Assembly: GCA_964618415.1 (NCBI GenBank)
Contig: CAZUAT010000008.1
Coordinates: forward strand, 1-61,042
Direction of reading: 5' to 3'
Length of the DNA: 61,042 bases
DNA from: JACTMI01 sp964618415
GTDB taxonomy: Bacteria; Acidobacteriota; Thermoanaerobaculia; Multivoradales; JAGPDF01
Shown here piece after piece: positions 50,736 to 58,006 of the stretch; positions within the stretch are counted from its first letter, which is position 1, and the number at the start of each line of letters is the position of its first letter. The notes below the pieces were generated by a model that made no database searches, was not told where the DNA came from, and saw nothing but the letters and a program-made list of their open reading frames with translations. The position numbers and the translations under genes are program-made.

Positions 50736-51485
50736 TCAGGGAGTGTCCGTGATCCAGGTGTCGAGACGGTGCTCGCGGCGCAGTCGTGCCGCTGCCGCCT
50801 CGGCGCGGTCGCGCGCCGGGTACGGCCCGACGCGGACGCGGTACTGCGACGCGCCGTCGCGCGGCAGCTGCGCCAGCACGACCGGGAACTTCGCCCGCCG
50901 CAGACTCGCGACGATCTCGCGTGCGCGCTCGCCGTTGGTCGAAGAGTAGACCTGCACCCACGTCCCGGCGGCGGCAATCGGTGCGGTCGATGCGGCCGGG
51001 CGGGCAGTCTCGACCGTCGGCGCGGGGGTCGTTGTCGCCGGCGTCTGCCGGGTGCGGCTCCCCGCCTCGGCGACGATCGCTGCAGCCGCCGGAGCCGCCG
51101 CGGGCGCCGCCACCTCGGGCTCGCGGTTGGCGGCCATCTCCGCCTCCAGCGTGCGGCGCATCGCCTCGGCCGCCGGATCGGGCTCCGGCTCGGCGGTCTC
51201 TCGCTGCGCCGGGGCCGCTGTGGCCGCCGGGACGGCCGGCTGTGCCGTGCTCCGCTCGCCGGGCTCGCGGCCGTTGAAGAAAGTCAGCTGTTCGAGTGGC
51301 TCGCCGGCCGGCGGCGGTGGCGGTGGAGCCACGGCCTGCCGGCCGCCGGCGTCCTGCCCCACCCAGACGCCCGACAGAAAGGCGGCGAGCAAACAGACCA
51401 GCAGCGCGACGAACGCCACGAGCACCTGACGGTTGGTCAGCGCGACCTCGTAGTAGCTCGGCTCGCGCGTTTCGATCGAATCCAC
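50736..51485 (-). CDS. SPOR-domain membrane protein
   Basis: A 249-aa protein with a short cytosolic start, one membrane helix (about 21-44), a long Pro/Ala/Glu-rich spacer, and a C-terminal SPOR domain (about 172-245: GTWVQVYSSTNGERAREIVASLRRAKFPVVL, YRVRVGPYPARDRAEAAAARL). It would bind denuded peptidoglycan at division sites. The start is a GTG at 51485 with TGGAGGA 8 nt upstream; the longer frame is a shadow of the gene on the other strand. Probably co-transcribed with lnt. Confidence 0.87.
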   Translation of the reverse strand: MDSIETREPSYYEVALTNRQVLVAFVALLVCLLAAFLSGVWVGQDAGGRQAVAPPPPPPAGEPLEQLTFFNGREPGERSTAQPAVPAATAAPAQRETAEPEPDPAAEAMRRTLEAEMAANREPEVAAPAAAPAAAAIVAEAGSRTRQTPATTTPAPTVETARPAASTAPIAAAGTWVQVYSSTNGERAREIVASLRRAKFPVVLAQLPRDGASQYRVRVGPYPARDRAEAAAARLRREHRLDTWITDTP

Positions 51486-51606
51486 TGCGGCTTCCTCCAG
51501 CTGGCGGGCCGATGAATGGCGCGCCCGTCGCCGGAATTCTCGCACGCTTCGTGCCGGGCCGCCTTGCCGGCCGGCCGCGGGCCGCAGCGAGGAGCACCGG
51601 CTTGGA

Positions 51607-51612
51607 TAGAAT
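51607..51612 (+). promoter_or_regulatory. Putative -10 of the small secreted protein gene
   Basis: TAGAAT, 40 nt before the ATG at 51653. Here the leader carries a GAGGTG Shine-Dalgarno, so this is an ordinary led transcript using the same -10 hexamer. Confidence 0.35.
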
Positions 51613-51652
51613 GCCGCCACCGTTGCACCGGATCGACTCTTCCGAGGTGAAC

Positions 51653-52171
51653 ATGCGCCTGTCTCCTGCCGCCCTGCTCTGCCTGCTCGTGATCGTCGCC
51701 ATCGGCGCTGCGCCCGCACCCGCGGACGAGCCCACGCCGTCGACCGCCGCCACCACGACGACGGTCGAGAAGTCGACGCCACGTGAGCCGATCCGGGCGC
51801 TGCTCGGGTCGGAAGCCACCCAGGTGACCGTCGAGGGCAAGACCTCTGCAACGCGTCCGGGTGTCGTGCTGTTCGCAGCCCCGGTCGACCGCATGATGCG
51901 CATCCGGATCTCCTCGCCCGAGCACCAGGCGCGCCTGGTCGTCTATCGACCCGGCGCGGACAAGGGCGACCTCGGGGCCGCCGAGGAGGACGGCGCGATC
52001 ATGTGGATCAGCCAGATCGACAAGCCCGGCGACCTGCGACTCGAAGCGCGGACGCTGTCGGAGACCGAGCTGCCGTTCCGTATCGAGATCGAAGTCCCCC
52101 CGGTCGAAGGAGCTGCGCCGGCCGAGGCCGCGCCGGCGCAGCCCGCCTCACTCCCCGCCAGCGGCAGCTGA
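51653..52171 (+). CDS. Small secreted PPC-like protein
   Basis: A 172-aa protein with a signal peptide (cleavage near APAPADE), a Thr/Pro-rich linker, and one beta-sandwich (about 65-150) resembling a bacterial pre-peptidase C-terminal (PPC) fold: VVLFAAPVDRMMRIRISSPEHQARLVVYRPG, IDKPGDLRLEARTL, FRIEIEV. The tail is Ala/Pro-rich. The similarity is by pattern only. GAGGTG lies 3-4 nt before the ATG. Confidence 0.6.
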   Translation: MRLSPAALLCLLVIVAIGAAPAPADEPTPSTAATTTTVEKSTPREPIRALLGSEATQVTVEGKTSATRPGVVLFAAPVDRMMRIRISSPEHQARLVVYRPGADKGDLGAAEEDGAIMWISQIDKPGDLRLEARTLSETELPFRIEIEVPPVEGAAPAEAAPAQPASLPASGS

Positions 52172-52251
52172 CCGGCCGCCGCGGCGGGCGCCTCGAGCGG
52201 TCCGGGCGACCGGCCGGTTTCCTGGCGCCGGCGTGAGGGGTCCAAGGGGGC

Positions 52252-52878
52252 ATGACCATCCCTCTCGCGAGGCCCCGACCGATGCCCGATCCGCGAAGTC
52301 CCCGCACGGACCCGCCACCCGGCGGGCTCTCCCCCGCCAGCGACGACAGTTCGCTGGTGGCCGCCGCCCGCGCCGGCAGCCACGAAGCCGCCGAGCGGCT
52401 CGCCGCCGCCACCTACGAACGCCTGTGGGCCTCCTGCCTGCGCCTGACTGGTGACCCGGACCGCGCCGCCGACCTGGTGCAGGAGACGTACCGCAAGGCC
52501 TGGCAGGCGCTGCCGCGCTTTCGCGGCGACGCCCAGTTCTCGACCTGGCTGTTTCGGATCGCGTTCACCACGCACCTGAAGATCGCCCGCCGCCCGCGCC
52601 GAGTCGTCCCGATCGAACCGGTCCAGGAGGAGAACGCCGCCGACCCGGCGCCCGATCCGGAGACCACGACCGGCGAAGCCGAGCGCGCGCACCGACTGCG
52701 ACGCGCCGTGGCCGCCCTGCCCGACGATCTGCGCTACGCGGTGTCGGCGCACTACTGGGGAGAAGTCCCCGTGCGCGACATCGCCCTCGAGTCCGGTATC
52801 ACCCCCGTGGCCGTCCGCAAGCGGATGGCAAAGGCACTGCGCGTGCTCGCCGCGGTGCTGCAGGAGAACCCGCGATGA
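52252..52878 (+). CDS. ECF sigma factor upstream of VWA protein
   Basis: A 208-aa RNA polymerase sigma factor, RpoE/SigW-like. Region 2 (about 40-105: ERLWASCLRLTGDPDRAADLVQETYRKAW, FSTWLFRIAFTTHLK) and region 4 (about 145-200: LPDDLRYAVSAHYWGEVPVRDIALESGITPVAVRKRMAKAL) are complete. ATG 52252 is used; ATG 52282 has a better-spaced CGAGG and may be the true start (198 aa). The stop overlaps the VWA gene by ATGA. The N-terminal region of that membrane protein is the likely anti-sigma factor. Confidence 0.9.
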   Translation: MTIPLARPRPMPDPRSPRTDPPPGGLSPASDDSSLVAAARAGSHEAAERLAAATYERLWASCLRLTGDPDRAADLVQETYRKAWQALPRFRGDAQFSTWLFRIAFTTHLKIARRPRRVVPIEPVQEENAADPAPDPETTTGEAERAHRLRRAVAALPDDLRYAVSAHYWGEVPVRDIALESGITPVAVRKRMAKALRVLAAVLQENPR

Positions 52879-55130
52879 ACGCCCCGAACCGCCCCAGCCG
52901 TGACGCGCGCCGTCGGCTCGAAGCCGAGCTGCGCGACCTGCCGACCGCTCCGCCCCCGGCCGACCTTCTCGAGCGGATCCGCCGCGACATCCCCGACCAT
53001 CTCAATGCCCCAACCGACGCCGGGGCTCCGATCCGTCCGTCGCGCCCCGCACGTCGCTCGACCGCGTGGCTGCGCCTCGCCGCGACGCTCGCCATCGGCG
53101 TCGTCGGCGTCACCGTCGCCTGGCAGGTCTCCCAGCCCGAGGCCGCCTCGCTCGGCAACGAAAAAGCTGCATTGAATGGACAAGAAGCAGCCGGCACCGC
53201 TGCTCGTCGCCAGGTGGAGGAGGTCGCCATCTTCGCGTCGCCGTCGACCCCCGCTCCTGCACCCGCGCAGCCGACTTCGGCCGTAGAAGCGCCCGCCGGT
53301 CCCCTCGCCCAGCGCCGCGTGGCCGAATCGCCGGCGGTCGCCGCCGACGGCCCGGAAACTCTCGCCACCCTGGGCTATCTGAAAGATTCCACCGTCGGTC
53401 GCGACGAGGTCCGGGATGCCGTTCTCCCGGCGCCGCCGCCGCCGGTCGCGGCGGCACCCGGCGGCGGTCTCGCTCGCGACGGAGCGTCGGTGGCCCTGAC
53501 GGCCCCTTCTATGGAAGCTTCTCGCAGCGAAGTTCACCAGATGGCGGAGCGACGAGTCGAGGAGCCGAAGCGGCGTGCCTCCGCCGACGCGGTCGCACCG
53601 GCGGCCCCCACCGAATCTGCCGGACGGCTCCGGCACGAGGTCGGCGCCGGCGTCATCGCGGAGCGCGAGCGCGACGACTTCCGCGCTGATGAGTCGGCGC
53701 CGGATCGGGAGCCGGGACCGGCGGGCATGTTCTTCCGCGAGGCCGGCACGCATCCGTTCGTCGCCACCCGCGCCGACGCGCTCTCGACCTTCGCGCTCGA
53801 TGTCGACACCGGCAGCTACACCCTGGTGCGCTCTTACCTGGAGCGCGGCCAGCTGCCGCCACCGGCCGCTGTTCGCGTCGAGGAGATCGTCAATGCGATG
53901 CGCTACGACGATCCGGCACCGCGGCGCGGCGAGTTCACGCTCACTGCCGAGGGCGCGCCCTCGCCGTTCGCCCGCGCCCACAGCCGCCTGCACCTGCTGC
54001 GTCTTGCGGTCAAAGCGCGGGAGGTCGACGCTGCGGCGCGCAAGAGCGCCAATCTCACCTTCGTCGTCGACGTCTCGGGCTCGATGAACCGCGAAAACCG
54101 CCTCGGCCTCGTCAAGCGGGCGCTCGGCCTGCTGCTCGACGAACTCGACCGTGGCGACCGCGTGGCACTCGTCGTCTACGGCAGCCGGGGCCGCGTCCTC
54201 CTGCCCCATACCGGCGACCACGCGGCGATCCGCGCCGCCATCGCGCGGCTCGAACCCGAGGGCTCGACCAACGCCGAGGAGGGGCTGCGGCTGGCCTACG
54301 ACCTGGCGGCCGAGGCCTGGCGCGAGGGCTCGATCAACCGCATCATCCTCTGCTCGGACGGCGTCGCCAACGTCGGCGCCACCGGTCCGGAGTCGATTCT
54401 GGAGCGAATCGGGCGCGAGGCGCGGCGCGGCATCGAGCTGACTGCCGTCGGTTTCGGCATGGGCAACTACAACGACGCCCTGATGGAGCAGCTGGCCAAC
54501 AAGGGCGACGGCTCGTACCACTACGTCGACCAGCTCGACGAAGCGCGCCGCGTCTTCGTCGAGAACCTGACCGGCACCCTGCAGACGGTGGCCAAGGACG
54601 CCAAGGTCCAGGTCGAATTCGACCGCGGTGCCGTCGAGGCCTGGCGACTGCTCGGCTACGAGAACCGCGACGTGGCCGACCGCGACTTCCGCAACGACCG
54701 GATCGATGCCGGCGAAGTCGGCGCGGGTCAGTCGGCAACCGCGGTCTACGAGGTGCGGCTCGCCGAGGACGCCCGCGCCGGCGATCGGCTGGCGACGCTG
54801 CGCCTGCGCTGGCAGAGCGTCGACGGCGGGCGCGTGGTCGAGGCCTCCCAAGAGCTCTCGGTCGCCGACGTCGGCCGGTCGTTCGATCGCGCGACCCGCG
54901 ACCTGCGCCTGGCGGCCCTGGCCGCCCGGTTCGCCGAGCAGCTCAAGGGGACCCGCGAGAGCCGCTCGACCACCTGGGACGACCTGGCCGCCGAGGCGCG
55001 CCGGCTGCGAAGCGACTTCCGGGGCGACGCCTCGATCGACGAGCTGTCCCGCCTCATCGACCGCGCCGCCCGGCTGGACGGCTACCGGCCGGCGGCGGCA
55101 GAGGAGGAGGACGGCCCGCTGCGCGACTGA
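52875..55130 (+). CDS. YfbK-like VWA protein with anti-sigma-like N terminus
   Basis: A 751-aa protein. Residues 1-60 are cytosolic and look like a zinc-less anti-sigma N terminus (LEAELRDLPTAPPPADLLERIRRDIP). One membrane helix (64-85) and a low-complexity spacer to about 285 follow. Then comes the YfbK module: the N-terminal region FVATRADALSTFALDVDTGSY (about 295-385), the VWA domain (393-570, MIDAS D399-V-S401-G-S403) and the C-terminal DUF3520-like region (about 585-745). Coupled to the sigma factor by ATGA. The outer VWA domain could sense an envelope state and release the sigma factor. Confidence 0.87.
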   Translation: MNAPNRPSRDARRRLEAELRDLPTAPPPADLLERIRRDIPDHLNAPTDAGAPIRPSRPARRSTAWLRLAATLAIGVVGVTVAWQVSQPEAASLGNEKAALNGQEAAGTAARRQVEEVAIFASPSTPAPAPAQPTSAVEAPAGPLAQRRVAESPAVAADGPETLATLGYLKDSTVGRDEVRDAVLPAPPPPVAAAPGGGLARDGASVALTAPSMEASRSEVHQMAERRVEEPKRRASADAVAPAAPTESAGRLRHEVGAGVIAERERDDFRADESAPDREPGPAGMFFREAGTHPFVATRADALSTFALDVDTGSYTLVRSYLERGQLPPPAAVRVEEIVNAMRYDDPAPRRGEFTLTAEGAPSPFARAHSRLHLLRLAVKAREVDAAARKSANLTFVVDVSGSMNRENRLGLVKRALGLLLDELDRGDRVALVVYGSRGRVLLPHTGDHAAIRAAIARLEPEGSTNAEEGLRLAYDLAAEAWREGSINRIILCSDGVANVGATGPESILERIGREARRGIELTAVGFGMGNYNDALMEQLANKGDGSYHYVDQLDEARRVFVENLTGTLQTVAKDAKVQVEFDRGAVEAWRLLGYENRDVADRDFRNDRIDAGEVGAGQSATAVYEVRLAEDARAGDRLATLRLRWQSVDGGRVVEASQELSVADVGRSFDRATRDLRLAALAARFAEQLKGTRESRSTTWDDLAAEARRLRSDFRGDASIDELSRLIDRAARLDGYRPAAAEEEDGPLRD

Positions 55131-55156
55131 GGCTCACGGCGCTGCGACCCACTCCC

Positions 55157-55190
55157 CGGCGCCGCCTGCCCACCCCGGCGGGCGGCGTCG
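55157..55190 (+). terminator. Terminator hairpin after the VWA gene
   Basis: A 14-bp stem (two G-U pairs) with loop CACCCC: arms 55157-55170 and 55177-55190. It starts 27 nt after the VWA stop. No U-tract. It separates the sigma/VWA operon from the LVIVD gene. Confidence 0.55.
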
Positions 55191-55240
55191 TGGTCGGACG
55201 ACGGGCGCACACTGAGACTCGACTTCAGAGGGAGGCTGCC

Positions 55241-57157
55241 ATGCGCACCTTCGTCCCCGCCTGCGTGCTCGTCGTCACCTGCTGCTCACTGCCCGCGGCC
55301 GCCGCGCCGCAGACGTGCACGCCCGAACGGATCGGCGGCGACCAGCGCGGCCCCGCCACCGGCCTGGCCCGCGCCGGGACGCGCCTGGTGCTGGCCACCG
55401 GTGGCGCCGTCGAGATCGTCGACGTCGGCGACCCTGCCGAACCGCAGCCGCGCGGCTATGCCGACGTCGGGACGTTCGTGACCGGCATCGGACAGGTCGG
55501 GTTGCTCGCCGTCGCTGCAGGACCGGACGGTCTGTTCACCGTCGACCTCACCGATCCGGACCGCCCGGTCGTGCTCGGCAGCATGGCCTTCCCTTCGCCC
55601 GCCTGGCCCGAGCTGGCACTCACGGACTCGGCCGCCTACCTCGCCCCCTGGCCGGGAGGGCTGGCGGTCATCGATCTCGGCGATCCGGAGGCACCGTCGC
55701 TCGCTGGCGTCTATCCACTCCTCGCCTCCGACCTCGTGACCTACGGCGAACGCCTGTACGCCGTCCACGGCACCGGGGTCACGGTACTCGACATCAGCGA
55801 TCCGCTCGCTCCCAAGCACGTCGCCACCGTCGCCCCCGGCGGCGCCGGCATCGCGGTCTCGGGCAACGGGCAGCGACTGGCGACCTGGCGGCGCTGCGAC
55901 CCGCGCCATGACTGTGGCACGGTCCGGTTCTACAACCTCGTCAACCCGGACCTGCCGATCGTGCGCAGTTCGATCGTCGACGGCAACCGCACGCCAACCG
56001 CGGTCTCGATGTCCGGCGGTCGGGCGTACGTGTCGTATTCACCGGGACCCGGCGACATCTTCAACCTGCCGAACCCGGCCTCTCCGACCCTGGTCGGTCA
56101 GTTCGACGTGGACTGGGGAACGGCGCTCGCTTCGACGGCCAACCACCTGTTCGTCGCCGATTTCTACGGTGGCCTCGACGTCCACGACGTGTCACCGCCG
56201 TCGGGCAGCCACCGGCTGGCGCGCTACGAAACGCCCGACCAGGCGGTGGGCGGCTTCGTGCACGACGGCTACGCCATCGGAGTCTGGGACGATCAGGTGC
56301 GGGTCTACGATCTCGGTACCCCAGCAGGTCCGACTCTGGTGACGAGTCTCCCCGCGCCGGAGGATGAGTGGTTCTCCGGCGTCTCGGCCGTGCAAGGCGT
56401 CGGATATCTCGTCGCCGGCAGCCCGGGTGGAGTCCGCATCCTGGACGCGCGCAGTCCGCTCTCCCCCGCCTGGGGCGACTCTCTCGAACTCGACGAGTTT
56501 CAGCCCGCGGTCCGGCTCAGCGGTCGACGGCTCTACGCCTGGGACGATGCGCTGAGGATCTTCGACCTGAGCACGCCCACGGCACCCGCGCCGCTCGCAG
56601 TCTGGGATGACCGTCAGCTGGACTCGATCGACCTGATCGGCCCCTATCTGTTTGGCCTCGAACGCGTCCCCGACCGGCCGTTGGTCGGCCTCGACTTCTC
56701 CGATCCGTTCACCCCGCAGCTGCTGTTCGAGCAGCCGGGCTTCGGGTCGTCGTGGGGATTCGTGGCGGCCGGGAGCGGTCTGCTGATGCGCGCCACCAAC
56801 GAGCAGTCGCAGCTCTTCCGTGCTTTCAGCCCTGGCGGCCCGGTTCTCACAGGCTCGTTCGCGACCCCGTCTGCGGGCGCCATCGACGGCGCCTGGCACG
56901 GCTCCCGCCTGCACTTGTCCCTCAACGGCGGCGCAACGACGCGAGAACACCAGGTCTGGGAGACCGTCGATCCGACGCAGCCGACGCTCGTGCTTGCCTC
57001 TCCGGCCCTCGACTACGCCCGAGCGACGTTCAGCGGCCCGGGCGTGCTCGGCCTGGCGCAGGGGATGGCCGGCGTCGAGTTCTTCGACTCCTGTTCGCCG
57101 TTCGTCGACGGCTTCGAGACCGGCGACCTGTCGGCCTGGAGCCTCTCAGACCCCTGA
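55241..57157 (+). CDS. Secreted LVIVD-repeat protein with DGFETGD tail
   Basis: A 638-aa exported protein with a signal peptide (cleavage near AAAAPQT). It has many LVIVD-like beta-propeller repeats (VEIVDVGDPAEPQPRGYADV, LAVIDLGDPEAPSLAGVY, VTVLDISDPLAPKHVATV, VRVYDLGTPAGPTLV). The chain ends CSPFVDGFETGDLSAWSLSDP. Tails of this F-x-DGFE-x-GD-x-x-x-W form recur on secreted proteins of Thermoanaerobaculia and related bacteria and may mark a sorting or surface-retention signal; that role is not established. GGGAGG lies 6 nt before the ATG. It overlaps the convergent acyltransferase gene by 12 nt. Confidence 0.82.
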   Translation: MRTFVPACVLVVTCCSLPAAAAPQTCTPERIGGDQRGPATGLARAGTRLVLATGGAVEIVDVGDPAEPQPRGYADVGTFVTGIGQVGLLAVAAGPDGLFTVDLTDPDRPVVLGSMAFPSPAWPELALTDSAAYLAPWPGGLAVIDLGDPEAPSLAGVYPLLASDLVTYGERLYAVHGTGVTVLDISDPLAPKHVATVAPGGAGIAVSGNGQRLATWRRCDPRHDCGTVRFYNLVNPDLPIVRSSIVDGNRTPTAVSMSGGRAYVSYSPGPGDIFNLPNPASPTLVGQFDVDWGTALASTANHLFVADFYGGLDVHDVSPPSGSHRLARYETPDQAVGGFVHDGYAIGVWDDQVRVYDLGTPAGPTLVTSLPAPEDEWFSGVSAVQGVGYLVAGSPGGVRILDARSPLSPAWGDSLELDEFQPAVRLSGRRLYAWDDALRIFDLSTPTAPAPLAVWDDRQLDSIDLIGPYLFGLERVPDRPLVGLDFSDPFTPQLLFEQPGFGSSWGFVAAGSGLLMRATNEQSQLFRAFSPGGPVLTGSFATPSAGAIDGAWHGSRLHLSLNGGATTREHQVWETVDPTQPTLVLASPALDYARATFSGPGVLGLAQGMAGVEFFDSCSPFVDGFETGDLSAWSLSDP

Positions 57158-58006
57158 CGAGCCGGAGCGTCGACGCGGGCGCAAGATCGGCGGCACGAGA
57201 TCCGGATCCGAGTGACGCAGGGTCTCGAGCCGCTCGATCTCGGCCGGGTCCGCCATCGGTTCGAACACCTGCTCGACGGCCTGCCACAGCTCGGCAGCCA
57301 GCTGCTTGCGGTCCGGCGCCGAGCGCGGCTCGGGGCCGAAAGTGAGCCGCGCCTCGATGTGGGTCAGCTGCAGCGCCTGCCACAGGTGGGGAACCAGCGA
57401 CATTTCGCCCCACCAGGTCACGCTCAGGTGAGTCGGCGGCGCGCCGGCCGGCGCGCGGTAGGAGAGCGCCGCCCAGTGCACCGGGTGACCCATTCTCACC
57501 GGCAGCTCGAGCAGCGGCGAGCGGAACGGCAGCAGGCGGTCGCCGGCCCCCGAGCCGCCCTCCGGAAAGATCACCACCCCCTGATGCGCCGCCAGCGTCT
57601 CGTCGATGCGGGCGATCACCTGCGGCAGTTGCCGCTTCGACGTGCGGTCGACGAAGATCGTCTCGACCGACCGGCACAGGGCGCCGAACAGTGGCCAGCG
57701 GTCGATCTCGGCCTTGGCGACGAAGACGCACGGCAATGCGGTACCGAGCGTCAGGATGTCGAAGTACGACACGTGATTGGAGACCAGCACGAACGGCGCC
57801 TGCGGCGGCGTTCCCTCGCGCGCGATGCGCACGCCGAAGATGCGCACCAGCGCGCGGCTCCACCCCCGGAAGATGGCGCCCCGCACCCGCGACCGCCGGC
57901 GCGGCCAGGGTGCCAGCAGGAGCGTGGCGGCCAGCGCCGCCAGCCAGGCGATCAGCGTGACCGGAGCGGCGAGCAGCAGGCGCCAGACGGCGCGCAGACG
58001 CTTCAC
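57146..58006 (-). CDS. PlsC-type 1-acylglycerol-phosphate acyltransferase
   Basis: A 286-aa membrane acyltransferase. The N-terminal hydrophobic hairpin (about 8-35) anchors it. The NHX4D motif is N77-H-VSYF-D83, FVDRTSKRQ follows, and the FPEG glycerol-phosphate site is at about residue 147. It probably acylates lysophosphatidate or another lyso-lipid. The start is a GTG at 58006 overlapping the upstream DUF255 stop (GTGA), preferred over the ORF's longer start at 58057 inside that gene. Confidence 0.88.
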   Translation of the reverse strand: MKRLRAVWRLLLAAPVTLIAWLAALAATLLLAPWPRRRSRVRGAIFRGWSRALVRIFGVRIAREGTPPQAPFVLVSNHVSYFDILTLGTALPCVFVAKAEIDRWPLFGALCRSVETIFVDRTSKRQLPQVIARIDETLAAHQGVVIFPEGGSGAGDRLLPFRSPLLELPVRMGHPVHWAALSYRAPAGAPPTHLSVTWWGEMSLVPHLWQALQLTHIEARLTFGPEPRSAPDRKQLAAELWQAVEQVFEPMADPAEIERLETLRHSDPDLVPPILRPRRRSGSSGV

